Counted from the stretch's first letter, positions 1-8,448 are shown. The stretch is 43,628 bases of DNA from an uncultured Collinsella sp. (GCA_900545445.1 UQZH01000013.1:1-43628), one strand, 5' to 3'. Made by a program: numbers and translations. The notes: a model not told the origin generated them from the sequence alone.

Positions 1-52
1 TGTGACCTCCCGGTTATCAGCCGGACGCTCTAACCAACTGAGCTACAGGTCC
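1..52 (-). tRNA. tRNA-Ile(GAU), 3' part cut by window edge
   Basis: On the minus strand the sequence reads from the acceptor 5' side (52) through a D-arm and an anticodon arm whose loop is CTGATAA, giving anticodon GAT. The part present is identical to the complete tRNA-Ile at 200-276. The T-arm and 3' end lie beyond the left edge. It follows tRNA-Ala on the same strand with only four bases between (53-56). Confidence 0.9.
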
Positions 53-56
53 ATCA

Positions 57-132
57 TGGTGGAGGTTAGGGGGATCGAACCCCTGACCTCAGGCTTGCAA
101 AGCCCGCGCTCTCCCAGCTGAGCTAAACCCCC
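57..132 (-). tRNA. tRNA-Ala(UGC)
   Basis: The minus strand gives a 76-nt cloverleaf. A GGGGGTT acceptor 5' strand pairs with AACCTCC, the anticodon loop is TTTGCAA (anticodon TGC), the T-loop is GTTCGAT, and a 3' CCA is encoded at 57-59. It lies between two tRNA-Ile copies. Ile and Ala tRNAs commonly sit in rRNA spacers, but no rRNA is visible here. Confidence 0.95.
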
Positions 133-143
133 ACGGAGACAGT

Positions 144-188
144 AATAAACACCCCAGCGGCGACTCGGCTCTCGCTGGGGTGTTTATT
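144..188 (-). terminator. perfect 16-bp hairpin after tRNA-Ile
   Basis: Positions 144-159 and 173-188 are perfect reverse complements, forming a 16-bp stem with a 13-nt loop. It lies just downstream of the tRNA-Ile at 200-276 on the minus strand, and the last stem arm reads GTTTATT. It probably terminates or processes the tRNA-Ile transcript before tRNA-Ala. Being symmetrical, it could act on either strand. Confidence 0.6.
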
Positions 189-199
189 GCGAAAGAAAG

Positions 200-276
200 T
201 GGTGGACCTGACAAGATTCGAACTTGTGACCTCCCGGTTATCAGCCGGACGCTCTAACCAACTGAGCTACAGGTCC
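200..276 (-). tRNA. tRNA-Ile(GAU)
   Basis: Complete 77-nt cloverleaf on the minus strand. Acceptor GGACCTG pairs with CAGGTCC, the anticodon loop is CTGATAA, the T-loop is GTTCGAA, and an encoded CCA occupies 200-202. It is a second copy of the tRNA that starts at position 52. It has its own promoter-like sequence at 291-320 and a strong hairpin after it. Confidence 0.96.
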
Positions 277-290
277 ATCGCGCAAGGGAT

Positions 291-320
291 ATATTAGACG
301 AGTCGTTACGCGCGCGTCAA
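291..320 (-). promoter_or_regulatory. promoter of tRNA-Ile
   Basis: On the minus strand a TTGACG -35 (315-320) and a TAATAT -10 (291-296) are separated by 18 bp. The -10 ends 14 bp before the tRNA 5' end, which fits a sigma70-type stable-RNA promoter. Confidence 0.75.
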
Positions 321-348
321 CAACTTTTTTGAAAATCTTTGGGAGGGG

Positions 349-484
349 TTCGCCCCGGCCGCGCGGCGGCATATGAAGTCGCCTGCTCGGACAGTCCCGA
401 CTCGCACGGAGAGCACATTAAGTGCTCTCCGGCTCGTGCGGAACTCGCGATCGACTTCATATGCCGCCGCGCGGCCGGGGCGAA
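349..484. repeat. large nested inverted repeat, about 136 bp
   Basis: Arms 349-381 and 452-484 are perfect 33-bp reverse complements, very GC-rich with a central CATATG. Between them is a second hairpin: 408-416 pairs with 422-430 around an ATTAA loop. The element fills most of the gap between the gyrA terminator and the tRNA-Ile promoter. No protein is supported here, although spurious reading frames cross it. It could be a mobile palindromic repeat or a structured RNA. Confidence 0.85.
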
Positions 485-502
485 CGTGGGTCCAAAATTG
501 TC

Positions 503-534
503 AAAAAAGCGGTCGGCGCGCAGGTGCGCCGACC
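503..534 (-). terminator. rho-independent terminator of gyrBA
   Basis: The minus strand gives a 9-bp GC-rich stem (GGTCGGCGC/GCGCCGACC, 511-534) followed by GC and six T residues (503-508). It lies 43 bp downstream of the gyrA stop codon. Confidence 0.9.
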
Positions 535-576
535 GCCGATATATGGGGTCTGATATTTTCTACCAGCTAGTTCCTC

Positions 577-3318
577 TTACTCGTCGAGGAGATCTTCTGG
601 CATGTCGTTGCCGTCGCCTAAATCGACAGGGGTTTCTTCGGGGGCAGAGCCGTCTTCTGCACCTTCGCCCTCGGGCTTCTCTTTGGCGGCTGTCATGCGA
701 GCTACGGCGCAGATGCGGTCGTTGTCGTCGACGGTCATCATTTTGACGCCCTGGGTGGCGCGGCCGGTCTGGCTGATCTCGTCGGTCTTGACGCGAATGA
801 CCGTCGCGCCTTCCGTCACGATGAACAGCTCGTGTTGCGGGCCCACCGTCTTCATGGCCGCGAGGTTGCCCTTACGCTCGGTCATCTGAATGGTGTAGAC
901 GCCCTGACCGCCGCGGTTCTGCTCTGGGTAGTCCGCAACCGGCGTGCGTTTGCCGTAGCCGCGCTCGGTGATAACGAACAGATCGCCGTTGCCGTTAGTG
1001 ACTTCCATGCCCAGAACGCTCACGCCGTCCTTCATACCGATACCGCGAACGCCGCTGGTATCGCGGCCGGTGGCGCGCACCTGCTCCTCGGAGAACATGA
1101 TCGCCTTGCCCGCGGTGGTGGCCAGGATAATCTTGTCGCCCTCGCGCACGCGGCGCACGTTCAGCAGCGCGTCGTCGTCACGCAGGTTGATAGCGATCAG
1201 GCCATCACGGCGGCTACGATCGTAAGCGCTCATCACGGTCTTCTTGACCATGCCACTCTTGGTGGCAAACATCAGGTACTCGTCGGCCGGGAACTCGCGG
1301 CAGCTGATGACGCTCGCGATCTTCTCGCCCTCCTCGAAGGGCAACAGGTTGACGATCGCGGTACCGCGCGCCTGGCGCGTACCCACCGGCAGCTCGTGCA
1401 CCTTCAGGCGATAGACCTTGCCCTTGCTCGAGAAGAACAGCACGTACTCGTGCGTGGACGCGATGAACATCTCGTCGATGACGTCGTCCTCTTTGAGGTT
1501 GACGCCCGACACGCCCTTGCCGCCGCGCTTCTGGGCGCGGTAGGCGGCCACCGGGATACGCTTAACGTAGCCGGTGTGGGTGATGGTCACGACCATGTCC
1601 TCGTCGGCGATGAGGTCCTCGACATCCAGGTCCTTCTCAACCTGGCTGATTTCGGTACGGCGCTTGTCGCCAAACTTCTTGGAGATCTCGCGCATCTCTT
1701 CCTTGATGACGCCCAGAATCTTCTCCTCGTGCGCCAGCAGTTCCTCGTAGTAGGCGATGGCGCGGCGCAGGCCGTCCAACTCTTCTTGGATCTTGTCGCG
1801 CTCCAGGCCGGTCAGGCGGCGCAGCTTCATCTCGAGGATGGCCGTGGTCTGCTCGGGCGTAAAGCCAAAGCGTTCGATCAGTCGGCTGCTGGCCTCGGAG
1901 TCGGTCTGCGAGGAGCGGATGATGCTGATGACCTCGTCGATATGGTCAAGGGCCATCAGGTAGCCCTCGAGGATATGCGCGCGGGCCTGGGCCTTCTTAA
2001 GGTCGAAGCGGGTGCGGCGGGTGACGACGTCGACCTGGTGGTCGATGTAGTGCTGCAGCATCTCGCGCAGGCTCAGGCATTTGGGAACGCCGTTGACGAG
2101 TGCCAGGTTGTTGGCGCCAAAGGTCGTCTGCAGCGAGGTGTACTTATACAGGTTGTTGAGCACGACCTGCGGAATGACGCCCTTCTTGAGCTCGATGACC
2201 AGACGGATGCCCTTCTGGTTGGACTCATCGCGCATATCCGAGATGCCCTCAATGCGCTTGTCGTTGACGAGTTGGGCGATCTTCTCCTGCAGGGTGCCCT
2301 TGTTGACCATGTAGGGAATCTCGGTAAAGACCAGGCGGCTGCGGCCGGTCTTGGTGGACTCCACATGTGCCTTGGCACGCACGGTAATGGAGCCGCGGCC
2401 GGTCTCGTAGCTCTGCTTAATGCCGGCGCTGCCCATGATGATGGCGCCGGTGGGGAAGTCCGGACCGGGCATGATCTGCATGAGCTCGTCGACGGTGGCG
2501 TCGGGGTTGTCGATCAGGTAGCAGGTGGCCTCGATCGCCTCGGTGAGGTTATGCGGGGCGATGTTGGTGGCCATGCCGACGGCGATGCCCTGGCTGCCGT
2601 TGACCAGCAGGTTGGGGAAGCGCGCAGGCAGTGCCACGGGCTCGGCGAGCGATTCGTCGTAGTTGGGCTGCCAGTCGACGGTATCCTTCTGCAAGTCACG
2701 CAGCAGTTCCATGGCGGGCTTGGCCAGGCGGCTCTCGGTGTAACGCATGGCCGCCGCGCCGTCGCCATCGATGTTGCCGAAGTTGCCGTGACCGTCGATG
2801 AGCGGCGTGCGCATGGAGAACCACTGCGCCAGGCGGACCATGGCCTCGTAGACCGCATAGTCACCGTGCGGGTGGTACTTACCGATAACTTCGCCGACCG
2901 TCCAGGCCGACTTTTTGTGTGGGCGGTTGGGGTAGATGCCGCTCTCGTTCATCGCGTACAGGATGCGGCGGTGTACCGGCTTTAAGCCGTCGCGCACGTC
3001 CGGCAGGGCACGCGCTGTGATAACCGACATCGAATACTCGATGAACGACTGCTTCATCTCGCGACCGAACTCCGAAATCTGGAGCTGGCCGCCGTTGATG
3101 TCCTCGCCGGCCGAGGCGCCACGATCGACTTCGCCAAAGCTCTCCTCGAGCTCACCGTCGTCGTCCTCTTCCTCATCATCATCGGCATCGGGGTTATAGG
3201 CGTCCGGATCGCCGTCCTCGCCCTGCTCAGCACGGGCAAGCAGGCGCTTCAGATCATCGGGCATACCGGCATCGCCGGCCTCGTCCATACCCTCGTTATT
3301 GTTGATATCGTCTGCCAC
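577..3318 (-). CDS. gyrA: DNA gyrase subunit A
   Basis: The 913-residue breakage-reunion subunit of the gyrase A2B2 complex, which introduces negative supercoils. The conserved core starts near residue 80 (SFIEYSMSVITARALPDVRD). The active-site tyrosine is in AAAMRYTE (Tyr193), and a GyrA box (QKRGGKG) marks the C-terminal DNA-wrapping propeller. The start is a GTG at 3318 with AGAGGAGG just upstream; it lies 11 bp after gyrB, so the two form one operon. Two oddities stand out. There is an acidic N-terminal extension of about 75 residues. The quinolone-region serine (E. coli Ser83) is Tyr154 (codon TAT, 2857-2859), and E. coli Asp87 is Glu158. Confidence 0.98.
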   Translation of the reverse strand: MADDINNNEGMDEAGDAGMPDDLKRLLARAEQGEDGDPDAYNPDADDDEEEDDDGELEESFGEVDRGASAGEDINGGQLQISEFGREMKQSFIEYSMSVITARALPDVRDGLKPVHRRILYAMNESGIYPNRPHKKSAWTVGEVIGKYHPHGDYAVYEAMVRLAQWFSMRTPLIDGHGNFGNIDGDGAAAMRYTESRLAKPAMELLRDLQKDTVDWQPNYDESLAEPVALPARFPNLLVNGSQGIAVGMATNIAPHNLTEAIEATCYLIDNPDATVDELMQIMPGPDFPTGAIIMGSAGIKQSYETGRGSITVRAKAHVESTKTGRSRLVFTEIPYMVNKGTLQEKIAQLVNDKRIEGISDMRDESNQKGIRLVIELKKGVIPQVVLNNLYKYTSLQTTFGANNLALVNGVPKCLSLREMLQHYIDHQVDVVTRRTRFDLKKAQARAHILEGYLMALDHIDEVISIIRSSQTDSEASSRLIERFGFTPEQTTAILEMKLRRLTGLERDKIQEELDGLRRAIAYYEELLAHEEKILGVIKEEMREISKKFGDKRRTEISQVEKDLDVEDLIADEDMVVTITHTGYVKRIPVAAYRAQKRGGKGVSGVNLKEDDVIDEMFIASTHEYVLFFSSKGKVYRLKVHELPVGTRQARGTAIVNLLPFEEGEKIASVISCREFPADEYLMFATKSGMVKKTVMSAYDRSRRDGLIAINLRDDDALLNVRRVREGDKIILATTAGKAIMFSEEQVRATGRDTSGVRGIGMKDGVSVLGMEVTNGNGDLFVITERGYGKRTPVADYPEQNRGGQGVYTIQMTERKGNLAAMKTVGPQHELFIVTEGATVIRVKTDEISQTGRATQGVKMMTVDDNDRICAVARMTAAKEKPEGEGAEDGSAPEETPVDLGDGNDMPEDLLDE

Positions 3319-3329
3319 GTTACCTCCTC

Positions 3330-5360
3330 TTAAGCGTCAAGGAATCGTGCATCATGTGCATGCTTCTCGATGTACTCGCGGCGATAGCCGACCTCGGAAC
3401 CCATCAGCTCGCGCACGGCGCGGTCCGCCACCACGGCGTCCTCGATCGACACACGCTGCAGAATGCGGGTCTTTGGGTCCATCGTCGTCGAGGCAAGCTG
3501 TTTGGGGTCCATCTCGCCCAGGCCCTTGTAGCGCTGGACGGTATAGCCCTTGCGCTTTTTGGTGATCTTGCCGTCCTTGGCCTTGCCGTCCTCGTCGTTA
3601 TCGTCGGGGTTCAGGCCCAGACTCTGGATGGTGTCGCGCAGGATCTCGTCTTCGGGCTGGCGGCCGTTGGGATACACGTAGTGAATCTTGTTGCGCACCT
3701 TAATGCCAAAGATGGGCGGGCAGGCAACATAGACGTAGCCGGCATCGATCAGCGGACGCATGTACTTGTAGAAGAACGTCAGTAGCAGGATGCGGATATG
3801 CGCACCGTCGACGTCTGCATCGGTCATGATGATGATCTTGTGGTAGCGCGCCTTGGTGATATCGAAGTCGCCGCCGTCGCCGGCACTCGTCGTGACGCCG
3901 CAACCGATCGCGGTAATCAGCGACTGGATGGTGTCACTCGAGAACGCGCGATGGTCACCAACGCGTTCGACGTTCAAAATCTTGCCGCGCAGGGGCAAAA
4001 TCGCCTGGATGTCTCGGCGACGGCCGTCCTTGGCCGAACCGCCTGCCGAGTCGCCCTCTACGATGAAGAGCTCGGTCAGCTCGGCATCGCGCACCGAGCA
4101 GTCGGCGAGCTTACCGGGCAGGGACGCCGTCTCGAGCAGGCTCTTGCGGCGGGTCGCCTCGCGCGCCTTGCGGGCGGCATTGCGCGCCTTGCAGGCCTGT
4201 TGCGCCTTCTTGACGATCTCGCGAGCGGGCTTGGGATGCTCCTCGAGGTAATCGGCAAGGCCGTCGGTCACAATCTTGAGTGTGAGCGCGCGCATATAGG
4301 AGCTGCCGAGCTTGGCCTTGGTCTGGCCCTCAAACTGCGGATCGGGCAGCTTGACCGAGATAACGGCCGAAAGGCCCTCGCGCACATCGTCGCCGGTCAG
4401 GTTGGCGTCTTTTTCCTTGAGCAGGTTCTGCTTGCGCGCGTAATCGTTGATCACGCGGGTGAGCGCGGTGCGGAAGCCCTCAAGGTGCATGCCACCCTCG
4501 GGGGTGTAGATGTCGTTGGCAAACGACATGACGTTCTCGCCGTAACCGCTATTCCACTGCAGAGAAACCTCGACCTCGCCCATCTTGGTCACAGGCGCGT
4601 CCGGGTCCGATTTGCCCTCGATGTAGATGGGCTCCTTAAAGGCCTCGGGGACGTCCTTGCCCTCGTTGAGGAACTTGACGAAGTCGATGATGCCGCCCTC
4701 GTAGCAAAACTCCTCCACGTGGGGAGTCGCCTCGCGCTCGTCGGTCAGCACGATTTTGAGGTTCTTATTGAGGAACGCCGTCTCCTGCAGACGGTTGTGC
4801 AGCGTATCGAAATCGTAGATGCAGGTCTCGAAGATCTCGTCGTCGGGCCAGAAGGTGACGGTGGTGCCCGTCGAATCCGAGGTGCCCACGACCTCCATCT
4901 TCTTGACGGTCTTGCCGCGCGAGAACTCCATCTCGTAGGTGTTGCCGTCGCGACGAACCTGAACGACCACGCGCTTGGACAGTGCGTTGACGACGGAGAT
5001 GCCAACGCCGTGCAGGCCGCCCGAGACCTTATAGGCCGAGTTATCGAACTTACCGCCGGCGTGCAAGATCGTCATGACGACCTCGAGCGTCGGGATCTTT
5101 TTAACAGGGTGCTCGTCGACGGGGATGCCGCGCCCGTTGTCGACGACCGTGATGGAGTTGTCGGCGTGGACCGTCACCTGGATCTCGGTGCAGAAACCGG
5201 CCATGGCCTCGTCGACGGAGTTGTCAACGATCTCCCACACCAGGTGATGCAGACCGCTGGCGCTCGTCGAGCCGATATACATGCCCGGGCGCTTACGAAC
5301 GGCCTCGAGACCTTCGAGAATCTTAATCTCGCCGCCATCGTAATCGTTTTCGTTTGCCAC
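3330..5360 (-). CDS. gyrB: DNA gyrase subunit B
   Basis: The ATPase subunit of gyrase. The GHKL ATP site is at the N-terminus (EIVDNSVDEAMAG, then VDNGRGIP and GGLHGVG). The TOPRIM domain carries EGDSAGGSA and DADVDGAHI, and the C-terminal GyrB segment has RYKGLGEMD. The best start is a GTG at 5360 preceded by AAGGAGGA (5364-5371), giving 676 residues. A longer frame from a TTG at 5378 would place this ribosome-binding site inside the gene and is not favoured. gyrA follows after 11 bp. A terminator upstream (5411-5439) separates this operon from the dnaA operon, so gyrB needs its own promoter between about 5361 and 5410; I could not define it with confidence. Confidence 0.98.
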   Translation of the reverse strand: MANENDYDGGEIKILEGLEAVRKRPGMYIGSTSASGLHHLVWEIVDNSVDEAMAGFCTEIQVTVHADNSITVVDNGRGIPVDEHPVKKIPTLEVVMTILHAGGKFDNSAYKVSGGLHGVGISVVNALSKRVVVQVRRDGNTYEMEFSRGKTVKKMEVVGTSDSTGTTVTFWPDDEIFETCIYDFDTLHNRLQETAFLNKNLKIVLTDEREATPHVEEFCYEGGIIDFVKFLNEGKDVPEAFKEPIYIEGKSDPDAPVTKMGEVEVSLQWNSGYGENVMSFANDIYTPEGGMHLEGFRTALTRVINDYARKQNLLKEKDANLTGDDVREGLSAVISVKLPDPQFEGQTKAKLGSSYMRALTLKIVTDGLADYLEEHPKPAREIVKKAQQACKARNAARKAREATRRKSLLETASLPGKLADCSVRDAELTELFIVEGDSAGGSAKDGRRRDIQAILPLRGKILNVERVGDHRAFSSDTIQSLITAIGCGVTTSAGDGGDFDITKARYHKIIIMTDADVDGAHIRILLLTFFYKYMRPLIDAGYVYVACPPIFGIKVRNKIHYVYPNGRQPEDEILRDTIQSLGLNPDDNDEDGKAKDGKITKKRKGYTVQRYKGLGEMDPKQLASTTMDPKTRILQRVSIEDAVVADRAVRELMGSEVGYRREYIEKHAHDARFLDA

Positions 5361-5410
5361 ACGTCCTCCTTCAGTCAAGAAAATGTGTACAGCCTTACTA
5401 GTTTATCGTA

Positions 5411-5439
5411 AAAAAATACCCTCGGGAACGAGGGTATTT
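5411..5439 (-). terminator. terminator after dciA
   Basis: On the minus strand a stem ATACCCTCG/CGAGGGTAT with a 4-nt loop is followed directly by a run of T (5411-5416). It ends the dnaA-dnaN-recF-dciA transcript just before gyrB. Confidence 0.9.
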
Positions 5440-5465
5440 GGCTCTACAAGGCCACCAGATGCGAT

Positions 5466-6029
5466 TTAAGGCTCTTTTTTGCTTTGCACGCCCTTGGCCC
5501 ACTCGGCACTGGCTCTCATGGCATTCTCGAGGGCCTCGCGCAGTTTTTGGTCTTCGATGGGCGCCACTTGGCGCTCAATCTCGGTGCGCTCGGCCTCACT
5601 TAGGTCGGCGTGCGGAGCCGGCGGGCGCTCGGTCGTCGCCGGACGCAGGCGCTCCTTGGCGGCGGGCGGCGTGTGACCGGGCGCGGTGGTTTTGAACACC
5701 AGGCCGTCCACATGCGCACCGGCGCGCTCCATGCGCGCGCGGATGATCTCGCGCAACAGCGTCATTTCCTGCGTCCACGAGGGCGAGTCGAGATATACCA
5801 GCAGCTCATTGGACTCGGGCAGGTAGCGCAGGCCCGTCACATGGCGCCCCTCGCGCGTGCCCGAGCACACCGCATTCCAGGCGCGATAGACCGCACGAGA
5901 TTCCTCTGCAGCCTCCATCTGCACGCGGCGCTCAGGCGTCGCGGCCGCCAGGATGCGCTGGCGCTCTGCGTTTAAAAATCCACTGAAGGCGACCGTTTCG
6001 CTCTCGCGCTCGTAATTAGCACGTCTCAC
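5466..6029 (-). CDS. dciA: DUF721/DciA-like replication protein
   Basis: A 187-residue protein with a DUF721 core in the middle (LPESNELLVYLDSPSWTQEM followed by an LREIIRARM helix). DUF721 proteins include DciA, which in many bacteria helps load or activate the DnaB helicase at the origin. The position directly after recF, overlapping its stop codon by 14 bp, is typical for actinobacteria. The start is a GTG at 6029. The C-terminal third is charged and Pro/Ala-rich and is probably flexible. The function is inferred from the family and the context; the helicase-loading role has not been shown for this group from anything visible here. Confidence 0.85.
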   Translation of the reverse strand: MRRANYERESETVAFSGFLNAERQRILAAATPERRVQMEAAEESRAVYRAWNAVCSGTREGRHVTGLRYLPESNELLVYLDSPSWTQEMTLLREIIRARMERAGAHVDGLVFKTTAPGHTPPAAKERLRPATTERPPAPHADLSEAERTEIERQVAPIEDQKLREALENAMRASAEWAKGVQSKKEP

Positions 6030-7122
6030 CCATGCTCACCACCTTGGCTCGATCAAGCAGGTCATCGGTAAAATACCCCAGGTTGGTCGTGGTTATGACC
6101 GTCTGGATATCATCGCCGATCAGCCGCAGAAAAGCGCCGCGACGCTCGCCGTCGAGCTCGCTCATCACGTCGTCCAAAAGCAGCAGTGGGGCGGTGCCCA
6201 GGACATCGCGAGCCACGGCCACCTCCGCCACCTTCCAGGCCAAAACCAACGTCCGCTGCTGACCTTGGCTGGCAAATGAACGGGCGGATCGACCCGCCAC
6301 GGCAAACTCAATCTCATCGCGATGCGGTCCCACCAACGTCACGCCGCGGCGAATTTCCTCGTCGGCGTGCTCATCAAGGGCAGCCAGCATGCGCTCGTAC
6401 GCCCAGTCCTTCAGCTCTTCGCGATCCTCGACCTGGGGCAAATCCCCCAGCGTGGACGTATAGGTCACGTTGGCGGCCTCGCCGGACGCCACTTGCCCGT
6501 AGGCAGTGTGCACATGGCCCGCCAGCCGGTCGAGCAGGGCCAACCGGTGCACGAGCAGGGCCGAGCCCGCGCGGGCAATCGAATCGTTCCACGCGCCGAG
6601 CATCTCGCGGCAGCACCAGGCCTCCTTGAGCAAGGCGTTACGCTGGGTCACGCAGCGCCCATAGGTGCTCGCAAGATCGGCATAGCGTGCGCTCAGTTGC
6701 ATGCCAAAGTCATCGAGGGCGGCACGGCGCACACTGGCGCCTCGCTTAACCATGTCCAGATGGTCGGGGCAAAACAGCACGCTCGGCAGGACCCCGCGCA
6801 CACCGGCGGCAGAGCATCTCTTGCCGTTGCGGCTAAACGAGCGCTTACCGTCCTCCGCGCTCAATCCCATATCAAGCACGCGGCCGTCGCCCTCGAGCCT
6901 CAGCTCAACCTTGCACGAGTCCGCGCCGTCATGGACGAGCTCGGCGGCGGTCGGATGCCTAAACGAGGCGCCGCTCGTCAGCAGCTGCAGCGCCTCTATG
7001 AGATTGGTCTTTCCCGCCGCGTTGGGTCCCGCAAGTATCGTCACGCCCTCGTCCAGGGCAAGGCGATAGCTATCGAAGCTGCGGTAGTGCGCGACGGAAA
7101 GATCGCGGGCGAACATGGTCAT
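6016..7122 (-). CDS. recF: DNA replication and repair protein RecF
   Basis: An SMC-like ATPase that binds gapped DNA and promotes RecA loading with RecO and RecR. Walker A is GPNAAGKT (residues 32-39), the ABC signature region is ASQGQQRT, and Walker B is LLLLDDVMSELD (313-324). Total length is 368 residues, normal for RecF. The start ATG at 7122 is chosen because it lies about 10 bp after the dnaN stop; an ATG at 7116 is also possible. The open frame extends upstream to 7386, but that part overlaps dnaN and has Arg/Ser-rich shadow sequence. There is no clear ribosome-binding site, so translational coupling to dnaN is likely. Confidence 0.96.
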   Translation of the reverse strand: MTMFARDLSVAHYRSFDSYRLALDEGVTILAGPNAAGKTNLIEALQLLTSGASFRHPTAAELVHDGADSCKVELRLEGDGRVLDMGLSAEDGKRSFSRNGKRCSAAGVRGVLPSVLFCPDHLDMVKRGASVRRAALDDFGMQLSARYADLASTYGRCVTQRNALLKEAWCCREMLGAWNDSIARAGSALLVHRLALLDRLAGHVHTAYGQVASGEAANVTYTSTLGDLPQVEDREELKDWAYERMLAALDEHADEEIRRGVTLVGPHRDEIEFAVAGRSARSFASQGQQRTLVLAWKVAEVAVARDVLGTAPLLLLDDVMSELDGERRGAFLRLIGDDIQTVITTTNLGYFTDDLLDRAKVVSMGETC

Positions 7123-7132
7123 AGGGCAGTTG

Positions 7133-8236
7133 CTAGATGCGGACCGGCATGACCAGGTACAGGTAGTTGATCTTGTCGTAGGACTTGAAGATGCCCGCCT
7201 GCGAGTAGCTCTTGAGCTCCAGCGTGATCTCCTTCTCCTTGGACAGGGCATTGAGGCACCCGAAGATGTAGTGGTAGTTGAAGGCGATGGTGCCCGACTC
7301 GCCCTCGGCCTCGACATCGATCGTCTCCTGCGCAAGGTCCTGGTCATTGGAAATGGAGGACAGGCCCATCTGCCCGTTCTCGACATCGATCTCGAACTTG
7401 ACGGCGGGGTTGGCGCTCGCGATAACGGCCACGCGCTTGAGGGCGGCGTTAAAGGCGGCGACGTCGATCTTGACGCTCGTCACGCACGAATCGGGGATGA
7501 GCTGCTTGTAGTTGGGGTACACGCCCTCGATGCGGCGCGACACGTAGGTGGTGTTGCCGGCCTCAAAGACGACCTGGGTGTCGGTAGCCCCGATCATGAT
7601 GGTCGCCTGGCTGGCCATGATGTTCAGCGCGTCGTTAAAGGCGTCGGCCGGAACGTTGAGTTCAAAGGAGCCCTCGAGGGTTGAGGTCTCGACCTGCGTA
7701 TCGCACACGGCCAAGCGGAAGGAATCGGTCGCCACCAGGCGCACGGTGTTGTTCTCGACCTTCATGTGCACGCCACCCAGGATGGGGCGGGCCTTGTCAG
7801 TCGAGGTGACGCGCCACACGCGGCCGACCATTTCGGACAAGATATCGGTCGGCAGTTCCACGGCGCTCTCGATGGCATAGGCCGGAAACTCGGGGAAGTC
7901 ATTGGCATCGAGCGTGTTCAGGCGGAAAGAGCTCTTCTCACAACCAATCAGCACCTGGCGCTCGGACAGCTCAAAGGTGACCGGGGCATCGGGGAGGGTC
8001 TTGGTGATATTGGAGAGCATCTTACAAGGGATAACCATCTCGCCCTCTTCTTCGACATGTGCCGCGATGCGATGACGGATCGAGATGGTGTAGTTAGAGG
8101 TCTGGAATTCCAAGATGCCGTCTTGCGCCTTGACGAGCACGCCCGACAGGATGGGAAGGGTGGATGCCGAAGCGACGCCCTTCATAACGACGCCGATGGC
8201 TTGTGTAAGCGAGCTCTGGCTGACGGTGAACTTCAT
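7133..8236 (-). CDS. dnaN: DNA polymerase III sliding clamp (beta)
   Basis: The 367-residue beta clamp, which forms a ring dimer tethering polymerase III to DNA. It begins MKFTVSQSSLTQAIGVVMKG and ends YLVMPVRI, the typical C-terminus of the clamp. Three repeated clamp domains are implied by the length. The ATG at 8236 is preceded by AGAAAGG about 10 bases upstream. It is separated from dnaA by 238 bp containing the origin elements. Confidence 0.98.
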   Translation of the reverse strand: MKFTVSQSSLTQAIGVVMKGVASASTLPILSGVLVKAQDGILEFQTSNYTISIRHRIAAHVEEEGEMVIPCKMLSNITKTLPDAPVTFELSERQVLIGCEKSSFRLNTLDANDFPEFPAYAIESAVELPTDILSEMVGRVWRVTSTDKARPILGGVHMKVENNTVRLVATDSFRLAVCDTQVETSTLEGSFELNVPADAFNDALNIMASQATIMIGATDTQVVFEAGNTTYVSRRIEGVYPNYKQLIPDSCVTSVKIDVAAFNAALKRVAVIASANPAVKFEIDVENGQMGLSSISNDQDLAQETIDVEAEGESGTIAFNYHYIFGCLNALSKEKEITLELKSYSQAGIFKSYDKINYLYLVMPVRI

Positions 8237-8268
8237 CTTTTAATACCTTTCTATAGATATAAATATCT

Positions 8269-8283
8269 TAATAATAGTAATAG
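8269..8283 (+). promoter_or_regulatory. DnaA-trio (TAA/TAG repeats)
   Basis: Five consecutive trinucleotides TAA-TAA-TAG-TAA-TAG directly border an AT-rich tract on the dnaN side and, 12 bp away on the other side, the DnaA-box-like TGTTGATTA. In characterised origins such TAG/TAA trios bind the DnaA filament on single-stranded DNA during unwinding. The orientation, with trios 5' of the box on the same strand, is the one expected. Confidence 0.6.
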
Positions 8284-8448
8284 CACTGACGAAACTGTTG
8301 ATTACTCCCAAAGACGCAGGCCAGACCCAGAAAGAGAATCGACAGCAACCTGTGTGCAACAGGGGTGGTTTTCCACGTTCAAAACCTGCGCAAAACTTTT
8401 CATCACCGCGGGTTGGGTTTTAGACACCTTATGCCCGTGGTTTCGACA

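Noticed and set aside
339..746. Small open frames across the large palindrome at 349-484
   Set aside because: Compositional artefacts of a GC-rich inverted repeat running into antisense gyrA.
832..2985. 717-codon open frame antisense to gyrA
   Set aside because: It is a low-complexity Ala/Leu/Val/Asp/His shadow of a GC-rich gene on the other strand, with no ribosome-binding site and no recognisable domain.
3798..5411. 537-codon open frame antisense to gyrB
   Set aside because: Same shadow pattern; gyrB on the opposite strand is certain.
7123..7386. N-terminal extension of recF
   Set aside because: It overlaps the end of dnaN and has Arg/Ser-rich sequence without RecF similarity; the RecF start motif follows at 7122.
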